From positions 47,823-111,822 of the forward strand of contig ONUF01000009.1 in NCBI GenBank assembly GCA_900321005.1: a DNA stretch of 64,000 nt, in the 5' to 3' direction. The notes below the pieces were generated by a model. It saw nothing but the letters and a program-made list of their open reading frames with translations, was not told where the DNA came from and did not search any database. This document shows positions 1 through 7,835 of the stretch, in pieces. The stretch's first letter is position 1; each line of letters begins with the position of its first letter. Position numbers and translations under genes: made by a program. This DNA comes from an uncultured Bacteroidales bacterium. GTDB taxonomy: Bacteria > Bacteroidota > Bacteroidia > Bacteroidales > Paludibacteraceae.

Positions 1-77
1 TGAACATCCTTATCAAACTGATGTCGATGGTATCTATTGTGATGGCCGGTTTGACCGTCACTTACCACCTGTTATAA
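1..77 (+). CDS. hppA: Membrane-bound pyrophosphatase, C-terminal end only
   Basis: This is the last 24 codons of a gene that starts before the window; the frame begins at base 3 and stops with TAA at 75-77. The peptide contains NILIKLMSMVSIVMAG and ends in a short polar tail. It resembles the conserved last transmembrane helix of Na+ or H+ pumping membrane pyrophosphatases, which couple pyrophosphate hydrolysis to ion export. The guanine deaminase ATG follows one base after the stop, so the two genes are probably co-transcribed. The assignment rests on one helix and is therefore moderate. Confidence 0.65.
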   Translation, partial: NILIKLMSMVSIVMAGLTVTYHLL

Positions 78-78
78 T

Positions 79-1350
79 ATGAAGATTTACAGAGGAAACA
101 TTCTTTTCACGCCCACTCCGGAACAGTTTACTGTTCTGGAGCGCGGCTATGTGATTGTAGGCGATGACGGGATCATCATCAAGACCTGTCAGGACCTGCC
201 GGATGACTGCCAGAACGTAGAGGTAGTCGATTTCGGCGACCAGCTCGTGATGCCGGCGATGAACGACCTGCATGTCCACGCGCCGCAGTACCGCAACCTC
301 GGTATAGCGATGGACATGGAGTTGCTGCCCTGGCTCAACACCTATACCTTCCCCGAAGAGGCGAAGTACAAAGACCTCAAGTACGCCGAGCGTATGTACC
401 GTCGGTTTGTACACGACCTGTGGAAATTAGGTACGATGCGTGCCGCTATCTTCGCCACCATCCATCCGGATGCGACCTGCCTCTTGGCGGACCTGCTCAA
501 CGAAGCCGGCATGGGCGGTATGATCGGTCTGGTAGGTATGGACCGCAACAGTCCCTCGACGCTGAGTAACACCGTCGAGCAGGCCGTAGAAGGCACCAAG
601 CGGGTGATGGAGCATACGAAAGACATGCCGCTCGTCTCCGCCATCGTCACCCCGCGCTTCGTGCCCAGTTGTACGCCGCGTATGATGACGGCGCTCGGGA
701 AGTTAGCCAATGACTATAAGCTGCCGGTGCAGTCCCACCTGAGCGAGAACCGGTCGGAGATAGAGTGGGTAGCCCAACTCGAGCCCCAGTCCACCTGCTA
801 CGGCGATGCGTACCACCGCTACGGTATGTTCGGCCAGACACCGACGCTCATGGCGCACTGCTGCTACACCGAAGGCAAGGAGTTCGAGCTGATGCGCAAG
901 AACCATGTCTTCGCTGTGCACTGCCCGACGAGTAACTGTAACCTTGGTTCAGGTATCGCGCCTATCCGTCGCTTCATCTCCGCCGGCATCCCCGTCGCGT
1001 TGGGTTCCGACGTCTCGGGCGGCAGCGGCTTCTCTATCTTCCGCGTGATGCACTATGCGCTACAAATGGCGAAGATGCAGTGGGTACGCACCAACCACGA
1101 GGACCAGTTCCTGAGCCTGAGCGAAGCGTTCTGGCTCGCGACCAAGTCCGGCGGATCGTTCTTCGGCAAGGTCGGTTCGTTCGAGCCGGGCTACGCCTTC
1201 GATGCACTGGTAGTGGATGACAGTGACCTCAATTTCGATAACTATTCCATCCAGCACCGCCTGGAGCGCTATATCTACCTGGGCGACGATCGTCAACTGA
1301 CCCGCCGTTTCTGCCAAGGAAAGGAGATATCCGCGCCGCGGATTGATTAG
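79..1350 (+). CDS. guaD: Guanine deaminase (amidohydrolase family)
   Basis: A 423-residue amidohydrolase that probably converts guanine to xanthine and ammonia in the cytosol (purine salvage or catabolism). The N-terminal metal-binding HxH lies in NDLHVHAPQ (H65, H67). Further metal and substrate residues are seen in QSHLSENRSE, MAHCCYTE and ALGSDVSGGSG, the last giving the metal-binding Asp. Length and motif order fit guanine deaminases better than chlorohydrolases. It starts one base after the pyrophosphatase stop and is separated from the lipoate ligase only by a TGATTAC tandem repeat, so the three genes look like one transcript. Confidence 0.85.
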   Translation: MKIYRGNILFTPTPEQFTVLERGYVIVGDDGIIIKTCQDLPDDCQNVEVVDFGDQLVMPAMNDLHVHAPQYRNLGIAMDMELLPWLNTYTFPEEAKYKDLKYAERMYRRFVHDLWKLGTMRAAIFATIHPDATCLLADLLNEAGMGGMIGLVGMDRNSPSTLSNTVEQAVEGTKRVMEHTKDMPLVSAIVTPRFVPSCTPRMMTALGKLANDYKLPVQSHLSENRSEIEWVAQLEPQSTCYGDAYHRYGMFGQTPTLMAHCCYTEGKEFELMRKNHVFAVHCPTSNCNLGSGIAPIRRFISAGIPVALGSDVSGGSGFSIFRVMHYALQMAKMQWVRTNHEDQFLSLSEAFWLATKSGGSFFGKVGSFEPGYAFDALVVDDSDLNFDNYSIQHRLERYIYLGDDRQLTRRFCQGKEISAPRID

Positions 1351-1351
1351 C

Positions 1352-1373
1352 TGATTACTGATTACTGATTACT
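1352..1373 (+). repeat. Heptanucleotide tandem repeat, TGATTAC x3
   Basis: Three perfect TGATTAC units fill almost the whole guaD-lplA gap, from just after the guaD stop to just before the lplA start. It belongs to the dispersed 7-nt repeat family seen throughout the window. Confidence 0.9.
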
Positions 1374-1375
1374 AA

Positions 1376-2011
1376 ATGCTGATAGCTCATTACCCCGAAG
1401 GGCTGGCTCTGATTGACTATTTGGATAAGGAGCAAGAATTAGTGAAGAGTGTCCAAGAACCGACACTCTTCACTTGGATTGTATCGCCGACGGTTATCTA
1501 CGGCCGGCATCAGAGCGCCGAGATAGAGGTGAACGAAGCCTACTGCCGCGAGCACGGCATCGCCGTCGTGCAGCGCAAGAGCGGGGGAGGGTGCGTCTAT
1601 GCGGACGAAGGTAACCTGATGATCTCGTATGTAGAGCCTTCAGATTTCAGTCGTCAGCATTCAGATCAGAACACCTTTGCGCGCTTCCTGGCGATGATGG
1701 CGCAAGCGCTGCAGGCCAAAGGACTGCCGGCGGTGACGACGGCGCATAATGACATATTGGTGGACGGAAGAAAAGTCTCCGGCTGCGCGTGCTTCACCGG
1801 CCCGACGGGCACTATCGTGCATGGCACCTTGCTCTACGACGTCAACCTCGAGGCGATGTTGCAGGCCCTCACGCCGGGCACCGACAAACTCGCCAAGCAC
1901 GGCGTAGCGTCCGTAAGACAGCGAGTGGCCAACCTCAGAGAGTTGACCACGGCTTTCGAATCCATTCACGCCTTACGCGCGTATATAGAAGGATATATAG
2001 GGGCGTTATAA
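1376..2011 (+). CDS. lplA: Lipoate-protein ligase A family protein, short form
   Basis: A 211-residue member of the biotin/lipoate ligase fold, expected to attach lipoate (or an octanoyl-type acyl group) to the E2 or GcvH lysine. The lipoyl-binding loop is RKSGGGCVY (about residues 67-75), and the conserved lysine lies in DGRKVSG (K133). The C-terminal accessory domain of full-length LplA is absent, as in many short homologues, so ligase and transferase activity cannot be separated by sequence. Two odd features lie in the coding sequence: a perfect 13-bp inverted repeat near the N-terminus and a 4-unit 7-nt repeat at 1639-1666. A gcvT gene elsewhere in the window fits a need for lipoylated GcvH. 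The last 6 bp overlap the convergent rsmG. Confidence 0.8.
   Translation: MLIAHYPEGLALIDYLDKEQELVKSVQEPTLFTWIVSPTVIYGRHQSAEIEVNEAYCREHGIAVVQRKSGGGCVYADEGNLMISYVEPSDFSRQHSDQNTFARFLAMMAQALQAKGLPAVTTAHNDILVDGRKVSGCACFTGPTGTIVHGTLLYDVNLEAMLQALTPGTDKLAKHGVASVRQRVANLRELTTAFESIHALRAYIEGYIGAL
1441..1474. repeat. Perfect 13-bp inverted repeat inside lplA
   Basis: AGTGAAGAGTGTC (1441-1453) is exactly mirrored by GACACTCTTCACT (1462-1474), with an 8-nt loop. It lies in the coding sequence around residues 22-33 and is not followed by a T run, so it is not an ordinary terminator. Confidence 0.85.
1639..1666 (+). repeat. In-frame 7-nt tandem repeat inside lplA
   Basis: Four degenerate units (TTCAGAT, TTCAGTC, GTCAGCA, TTCAGAT) encode a polar stretch around residues 88-98, after the lipoyl-binding loop. 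The reading frame is kept. Confidence 0.6.
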
Positions 2012-2620
2012 GGGCAAGTAGATGACTTGTTTGGTGGTAAACCACTCGCCTTTGAAGAACTGAGAGCAGGGGGTGACCTCTGCTTTTTTTATGAACGGCG
2101 CGATCTCTGCCTGCAGGTCGCCGCCTTTGAGGACGACCAGACCGTTCGGCACGGCATTGCGGTGCTTGTTTGACACGTTCTTGCGCACCAGCTTCACCAG
2201 GTCGGGCAGGGGCATCACGGCGCGCGAGACGACGAAGTCAAACTGCCGTTTCTCTTCCTCCGCCCGCTCCTGCTTGCACTCCACGTTCGTCAGGCCCAGC
2301 GCTGCCGCCACCTCCGATGCCACCTTGATCTTCTTGCCGATGGAGTCGATCAGCAGGAACTGACACTCCGGAAAGAGGATGGCCAAGGGGATTCCGGGAA
2401 AACCGCCGCCTGTGCCGACATCGAGGATGGTCGTGCCGGGCTGGAAAGGCAGCAGTTTGGCGATCGCGAGGGAATGGAGCACATGGTGCTCGTAGAGGTT
2501 GTCGATGTCCTTGCGGGAGATGACGTTGATCTTGCTGTTCCAATCCCGATAGAGCGCGTCAAGCGCAGCGAACTGCTGCGCCTGATGCGGGGTTAGTTTG
2601 AAATAATCGGAGATTATCAT
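2006..2620 (-). CDS. rsmG: 16S rRNA (guanine-527-N7)-methyltransferase RsmG
   Basis: A 204-residue SAM-dependent methyltransferase of the GidB/RsmG family, which modifies G527 of 16S rRNA; loss in other bacteria gives low-level streptomycin resistance. The SAM-binding motif is ILDVGTGGGFPG (about residues 65-76), followed by LLIDSIGKKIKVASEV and the FDFVVSRAVMPLPDL region typical of the family. Length is normal. Its ATG shares one base with the yebC stop (TAATG), so it is translationally coupled to yebC. The 3' end overlaps the convergent lplA by 6 bp. Confidence 0.93.
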   Translation of the reverse strand: MIISDYFKLTPHQAQQFAALDALYRDWNSKINVISRKDIDNLYEHHVLHSLAIAKLLPFQPGTTILDVGTGGGFPGIPLAILFPECQFLLIDSIGKKIKVASEVAAALGLTNVECKQERAEEEKRQFDFVVSRAVMPLPDLVKLVRKNVSNKHRNAVPNGLVVLKGGDLQAEIAPFIKKAEVTPCSQFFKGEWFTTKQVIYLPL

Positions 2621-3339
2621 TAATCCGCCAGGTTAGTGAACACATTCTGTACGTCTTCGTCCTCCTCGATCTTGTCGATGAGTTTCTGTACGGACTCACG
2701 TTGGTCTTCCGGCAGCTCTTTGGTGTCGTTCGGGATACGAACGAACTCCATCGACTGGATCTCGAAGCCGTTGTCCTCGAGGTACTTCTGCATGTTGATC
2801 GCCTCGTCGAAGTCGGAGTAGATGACGATGGTGTTCTCCTCCTCGTCCACGCCGAGTTCTTCTACGCCGAAGTCAATGAGCTCGAGTTCGAGTTCGTCCA
2901 GGTCGATACCGTCCTTCATCGTGACGGTGAAGCATGCCTTGCGGTCGAAGAGGAACTGGAGGCTGCCCTGCGTGCCGAGCGTGCCGCCGAACTTGGTGAA
3001 GTACGAGCGGATGTTGGCAACTGTACGCATGTGGTTGTCGGTTGCGGTCTCGACGAAGATAGCGATACCGTGCGGTCCGTAGCCTTCGTAGTTGATCTCC
3101 TTGTAGCCTTCGGACGACTTATCGGTGGCTTTCTTGATAGCGCGGTCGATGTTATCCTTCGGCATGTTCTCCCGCTTGCACTGCTGGATGAGTGCACGCA
3201 GACGCGGGTTGGAGTCCGGATCCGGTCCACCCTCGCGGGCTGCAATAGTGATTTCTTTTCCTAACTTGGTAAATGTGCGGGACATGTGTCCCCATCTTTT
3301 CAGTTTTGTCGCTTTGCGATATTCAAATGCGCGTCCCAT
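2620..3339 (-). CDS. yebC: YebC/PmpR family DNA-binding or translation-associated protein
   Basis: A 239-residue full-length YebC family protein. The N-terminal signature MGRAFEYRK...KRWGHMSR, the KLGKEITIAAREGGPDPDSN block and the CKRENMPKDNIDRAIKKA helix are all present, and the acidic middle and C-terminal domains follow. Family members are annotated as transcriptional regulators; more recent work links them to translation of difficult (for example proline-rich) sequences. It lies 17 bp downstream of the OmpA-like gene and overlaps rsmG by one base. Confidence 0.93.
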   Translation of the reverse strand: MGRAFEYRKATKLKRWGHMSRTFTKLGKEITIAAREGGPDPDSNPRLRALIQQCKRENMPKDNIDRAIKKATDKSSEGYKEINYEGYGPHGIAIFVETATDNHMRTVANIRSYFTKFGGTLGTQGSLQFLFDRKACFTVTMKDGIDLDELELELIDFGVEELGVDEEENTIVIYSDFDEAINMQKYLEDNGFEIQSMEFVRIPNDTKELPEDQRESVQKLIDKIEEDEDVQNVFTNLAD

Positions 3340-3356
3340 ATGTTAATATTTTATGA

Positions 3357-5837
3357 TTAATCTGCATGATCGAGGATGGTTTCGATATGTACTTCCTCGA
3401 AGGTGATGTTAAACTCTACGCGGCGGTTCTTCGCGCGTCCTGCCTTGGTGCTGTTATCCGCAATAGGCACGTCCGGACCGTAGCCGACAGCCGTCATGCG
3501 ATCCGCCGGAACACCCTTCTTGATCAGGTAGTCCATCACGGCATGCGCACGCTTGTCGGACAGTTTGCGGTTGACGGATTCCTTACCGACATTATCAGTA
3601 TGACCTTGTACCTCAATCAGGTAGTTGGTGTTCTCGATAAAGGTCTCTGCGATCTGGTCGAGCAGCGGGAAGGACCTCGACTTGATAGTCGCCTTGCCGG
3701 TCTCGAATTCGATACCTTGCATGGCTTTCTGGAGCAGCAGGCGTACCTCGCGTTTCACCTCCGGGCAGCCTTTATTGGCCTTCACACCCGCGGAGTACGG
3801 GCACTCGTCCTTATAGTCGGGCACACCGTCGCCGTCGCTGTCGAGTTCACAGCCGTGCTCATCCACGAAGCCGAGGGCTTCTATCGTGGTCTCCGGACAC
3901 TCGTCGAGGTAGTCGGGTACACCGTCGTCATCGCTGTCGAGCGGGCATCCGTCTTTGTCCACGAGGCCCCAAGCCGCTTCAGGCGTATCCGGGCACTTGT
4001 CCTTATAGTCGGGCACTCCGTCGCCGTCGGTATCGCGCGGACAACCTCTCTCGTCGAGGTAGATACCGAAGGACTCTCTCGGCGTGTTCGGACACTCGTC
4101 GAGGTAGTCGGGCACACCGTCCTCATCGGTGTCAAGCGGGCAACCTACGCTGTCCACCAACCCGATAGCGGCAGCCGGTGTACCAAGACAATGGTCGAGG
4201 TAGTCGGGCACTCCGTCGTGGTCTTCGTCCACAGGACAACCGACGCTGTCCACGGCTACGCCGCGCGGGGTCTCCGGACACATGTCGATCTTATCCCATA
4301 CGCCGTCTTTGTCGCTATCCTTGCGGTTCGTGCCCCAGCAGATAGAGAAGCCGATAGCGAGGTTAACCATCTTCGCCTTGTCCGGGATGACATACATGTT
4401 GCTGCCCGGCATCTTGGCATAGCTCGTCGGGATATAATCCATCGCGAGGGTGAGGTTGATACCGTCGTAAGGCATGAAACTCAGACCCGCGCCGATATTG
4501 CTGTACTTACCGTTGTTCATCAGCGAGTAGGTCGCCGCGATGTTAAACCAGTGTACGGGGCGGAAGGACAGACCGAAGGTCACCTCTTCGTACAGGCGGG
4601 CGTTATACAGGCGAGTAGCGGAGACGATACCTATGCCTACGCGGTTCTCCCAGAAATTGGCATCCAGACCGATATTCAGGCGCGCCGTCACCATCTTTGC
4701 GTAGCCGCGGCCGGTGGGGTGGAGAATGATGTTATTCGCCAGACCCATGATGTTATTGATCAGTGAATCCCCTAACGCTTGGGTGTTGAAACTGCCGTCC
4801 GGGTTGCGGTATGCCGGGTCACTGTAGTTGATATTTCCGAGGCCGTTGAAGGTGGTATCCATCGAGGCCGTGTATTTGCGGGAATTGGTCCAGTAGATAA
4901 ATCCGAGGTCGTTGATAGCACCCGTCACCTGGAGGTTCTCAATAGGCTTCCATGCAAAACCGAAGTCGATCGCTGCACCGTAGCCGCTGGGTTTGAGCAG
5001 ACTGAGGATATTATCCGTATTGATGATGTTGCTCAGCGAGGACTGACCGCTTGTGCCGCCCGTCTCTATGTCATGGATCACGTCTATCAGACGACGGCCA
5101 CCCATGTCGGGCAGCGCATCGAAATTGAGCGGACCTGCCATCTCGAGCGCCAGGTCGCCTTTGATACGCCACGCGTTGGTGCTGGCGTCGATACCGAGCA
5201 TCTTCGCCCGTCCCGACATATCCATCGTTCCCAAGAGGAACTTCAGTTTACCACCGATCGTCCAGTGTTCATCCAGACGGTGACTGTAGCCGGCACCTAT
5301 CTCCGTGTACATCGTACCTCCGGCACCGAAACCGGCGAGGTTAAACGAGTTCACGGCGCCCACGTTGAGGTTGGACATACCGCCGCCGAGCAGGAACTCA
5401 AATCCCGGTTTGGGTAGGGTTCCGCCGAGGTCGATGCGCTCGTTGATACCGATCATCAGATAGCCGTTCTCCTTGATGCGGAGACCCATGTTAAACCAAC
5501 TGAAGGTCATACTTCCGTCTATGAGCGTCATGCTGCGCAGCGAGCGGAGGAAAGCGCCTTTGTCGGCATCCGGGTGCAGCGGCGTGATGGTCCTGCCCGT
5601 AGCAGGATCCACGAACAGCACATCGCGCAGCGTGAGCGAGTTGTTACCGGCACTCATACTCGTCCAGCCGAGCGGAGTGAAGTTGATATATCCGCGGCTG
5701 ACAGGTTGGAGAGCAGGGTTGATGGTATGACGCATCGGTGCGTTCTCCAGAAAATAGAGCGTCGTCACCTGTTGTGCGCTCGCGCTGAGGGCTACGAGTG
5801 CCGCGAGGGCTACAAGAAACGATTGAATTTTTTTCAT
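3357..5837 (-). CDS. DUF5723-like outer-membrane protein with thrombospondin-3 repeats and OmpA domain
   Basis: An 826-residue exported protein. A signal peptide (MKKIQSFLVALAALVALSASAQ) is followed by a large beta-barrel-like region (about residues 25-500) resembling Bacteroidota DUF5723 proteins. Next come six thrombospondin type 3 repeats (DxDxDGVxDxxDxCP, about 506-690) that should bind calcium. A C-terminal OmpA peptidoglycan-binding domain contains FETGKATI and EVQGHTDNVG. The inferred role is a structural link between outer membrane and cell wall. It lies 13 bp after the lipoprotein gene, suggesting a shared envelope function. DUF assignment is from memory of the family; OmpA and TSP3 parts are clear. 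Confidence 0.8.
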   Translation of the reverse strand: MKKIQSFLVALAALVALSASAQQVTTLYFLENAPMRHTINPALQPVSRGYINFTPLGWTSMSAGNNSLTLRDVLFVDPATGRTITPLHPDADKGAFLRSLRSMTLIDGSMTFSWFNMGLRIKENGYLMIGINERIDLGGTLPKPGFEFLLGGGMSNLNVGAVNSFNLAGFGAGGTMYTEIGAGYSHRLDEHWTIGGKLKFLLGTMDMSGRAKMLGIDASTNAWRIKGDLALEMAGPLNFDALPDMGGRRLIDVIHDIETGGTSGQSSLSNIINTDNILSLLKPSGYGAAIDFGFAWKPIENLQVTGAINDLGFIYWTNSRKYTASMDTTFNGLGNINYSDPAYRNPDGSFNTQALGDSLINNIMGLANNIILHPTGRGYAKMVTARLNIGLDANFWENRVGIGIVSATRLYNARLYEEVTFGLSFRPVHWFNIAATYSLMNNGKYSNIGAGLSFMPYDGINLTLAMDYIPTSYAKMPGSNMYVIPDKAKMVNLAIGFSICWGTNRKDSDKDGVWDKIDMCPETPRGVAVDSVGCPVDEDHDGVPDYLDHCLGTPAAAIGLVDSVGCPLDTDEDGVPDYLDECPNTPRESFGIYLDERGCPRDTDGDGVPDYKDKCPDTPEAAWGLVDKDGCPLDSDDDGVPDYLDECPETTIEALGFVDEHGCELDSDGDGVPDYKDECPYSAGVKANKGCPEVKREVRLLLQKAMQGIEFETGKATIKSRSFPLLDQIAETFIENTNYLIEVQGHTDNVGKESVNRKLSDKRAHAVMDYLIKKGVPADRMTAVGYGPDVPIADNSTKAGRAKNRRVEFNITFEEVHIETILDHAD
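3795..4321 (-). repeat. Six thrombospondin-3 coding repeats
   Basis: About 90-100 bp tandem units inside the OmpA-like gene, each coding D-x-D-x-D-G-V-x-D-x-x-D-x-C-P. Units 2-6 share the GVPDY core and are close at DNA level, so copy number could vary by recombination. Confidence 0.85.
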
Positions 5838-5850
5838 ACGTCAGCCCTCC

Positions 5851-7719
5851 TTATTTTTTGCGGTTAAAATTCAAAACGGCATCTATCTGCGCAGTGAGGC
5901 CGATCTGGAACTCCAGCGTCTGATCCGGCGTGAGCCGTATCTCCTGCAGACCCGGCGTCGCGATAAAGGCCTCATGGAGTGCCTCGTTATCGACCATCAC
6001 CTTATAGGCGATCTTCTTGATCTCCGGCACGGCGGCGAGTTGCTCTTTGTTCATATGGGCGGTAAACACACTCTTGCCGTCCTCCGCCTGGGTCCATATG
6101 TTGGAGGTGTTCTTCTCGAAGCGCGGCGAGACGATGCGGAGCGTGTCTTCTAAGAACGGATTGAAGAGCTTGGACGGATCGGTCGGGTCTTTGATCGGTT
6201 GGTTGTTCTTGTCCAGATAAGCGAGGACCGCCTTGAGACCTACCGGAATGTTGTTCTTCACCGTGAGGAACAGCGTCACTTCTCCGGCGTGGAGACTGTC
6301 GATGATCTCGGACTCACGTACGAGCGAGTCGATATCGACGGCGGTGAGGTTGACCTCCCGGATGGTGTCCTTATAGTCGATGAGCAGACTGTCGCGGAAC
6401 TTCAGCGGCAGGTCGCATATCGCGTTGATGTTCACACTCGTGTTCGGCGTAATACGCACCTGCGGGGACTTCATATTATTGATATTGACGTAGAAGTCAT
6501 AGCCTAATTTCTGCGGCATCTTGCCGAACAAGCGGTCGATACGGCCCTCCTTGTTCTCCTTGCTGAACCGTACGGTGTCCGTCACGGATGCACCGATAGC
6601 GCTCTTCTTGGGATCCGGATGCAGCCAGGGATTCATCGGGAACTCTAAGTTCCGATGGTTGTCGAAGAGGGCGAAGGTCGAATCGCCGTCCTGGTCAATC
6701 ACATACACGTAATTGCCGGTCAGTACCATCGCGCCAGCTATCTGGGTCGTCACCGCTACGTCTATCTTCGGATCGGTGAAAGGCGTGCTCAGACGGTCGA
6801 ACATCGTCAGGTCGCCTAAGATCGTGTCGAGGTTCACCTCTACCTTCTTCGAGATCATGTCCTTATCCGGCTGGAAATAACCCCATATAGCGCTATAGTC
6901 GATGAACTCAACCTGCATCATGTATTTGAATTTCGCGGTGGGAGGAACGGTGATCACTCCGGCCGACTTAGGAATAGTGAGTTTGAAATCCACACCGAAG
7001 GTGAAGACCGAATCCACATTCGTATCGTACTGAGAGATAGTGTTGGTCTCAATGTTGAGATTCTTGTTCTTCATCAGCGAGATAGAGAAATGGTCGATGT
7101 CGGTGGTGAACGGCGTATCATACCCGCCTGCGCTGCCTTTACGATAGATGACCTTGCTGTTACCGGCAGGACGATGTACCTGGTTGCCTAAGTCCAAGTC
7201 CACCTCATCTATCCATTCCCATTCTAACGGCAGATTTTCTCGTCTGAACATAGATATGAAGCGGGCGCTGTCAATCAGCGCGCTGTCCAGACGCTCACGC
7301 CCAATCTCTGTATTGATATCTTTCAACTTGATTGGGAAGTCAAAATGCAGGGTCGCCGGGATATCGTATCCCATACCCGTACCTTTGATCACGCCGCCCG
7401 GGCCGATCAGACCGAGTGCATCCAGTTTCTGATAGACATTCAGGGTGTCCTCTCGCGCGGAGATATGCTGCCTTATGTTGAACTTATGGAAGTCGCGGTC
7501 GTCTTTGAAATTGAAGCGTAACGCGAGTACGCCTTCCGAATTCACGTACATGCCCGGGATGTCGCCGACAAAATCGCCGAGCTTGGCACGCACGCTACCC
7601 ACCGGCACCGCCAATCCCATTTTCACCTCTGCCGAGGTATCCACATCATTGAGATTAAGGTCCGAGTGACACGCCATCAGCATGCCGCCTACAAGCACCA
7701 TTAGTAACGTTTTTTTCAT
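5851..7719 (-). CDS. Large lipoprotein of unknown function
   Basis: A 622-residue protein with a lipoprotein signal: hydrophobic start MKKTLLMVLVGGMLMAC with lipobox cysteine at residue 17, followed by HSDLNLNDVDTS. The rest is mostly beta-rich and polar with no motif I recognise. The charged residues after the cysteine suggest possible surface export, but this is inference. It is the first gene of a unit with the OmpA-like protein, yebC and rsmG, and has its own promoter 70-100 bp upstream. A role with the neighbouring OmpA-like protein in envelope structure is plausible but unproven. Confidence 0.75.
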   Translation of the reverse strand: MKKTLLMVLVGGMLMACHSDLNLNDVDTSAEVKMGLAVPVGSVRAKLGDFVGDIPGMYVNSEGVLALRFNFKDDRDFHKFNIRQHISAREDTLNVYQKLDALGLIGPGGVIKGTGMGYDIPATLHFDFPIKLKDINTEIGRERLDSALIDSARFISMFRRENLPLEWEWIDEVDLDLGNQVHRPAGNSKVIYRKGSAGGYDTPFTTDIDHFSISLMKNKNLNIETNTISQYDTNVDSVFTFGVDFKLTIPKSAGVITVPPTAKFKYMMQVEFIDYSAIWGYFQPDKDMISKKVEVNLDTILGDLTMFDRLSTPFTDPKIDVAVTTQIAGAMVLTGNYVYVIDQDGDSTFALFDNHRNLEFPMNPWLHPDPKKSAIGASVTDTVRFSKENKEGRIDRLFGKMPQKLGYDFYVNINNMKSPQVRITPNTSVNINAICDLPLKFRDSLLIDYKDTIREVNLTAVDIDSLVRESEIIDSLHAGEVTLFLTVKNNIPVGLKAVLAYLDKNNQPIKDPTDPSKLFNPFLEDTLRIVSPRFEKNTSNIWTQAEDGKSVFTAHMNKEQLAAVPEIKKIAYKVMVDNEALHEAFIATPGLQEIRLTPDQTLEFQIGLTAQIDAVLNFNRKK

Positions 7720-7776
7720 TGCTCTATAGAGTTTGTTTGTTAGTCTGTTTGTTGTTGGTCTGTGTGCCAGTCACAC

Positions 7777-7819
7777 ACTTTTGCGGTGCAAAAGTACAAC
7801 AATTTTTGCAAATATGCAA
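7777..7819 (-). promoter_or_regulatory. Promoter with -7 box palindrome, upstream of the lipoprotein operon
   Basis: On the minus strand the -33 TTG is at 7817-7819 and the -7 box TACTTTTG at 7789-7796, spaced by 20 nt. The -7 box and its reverse complement form ACTTTTGC-GGT-GCAAAAGT (7777-7795), which would cover the transcription start. Confidence 0.75.
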
Positions 7820-7835
7820 GGAAATTGCGAATTTT

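Noticed and set aside
3366-4766. 466-codon open frame on the plus strand opposite the OmpA-like gene
   Set aside because: It mirrors the thrombospondin repeats and GC-biased codons of the real gene, has no promoter, and its translation resembles no protein.
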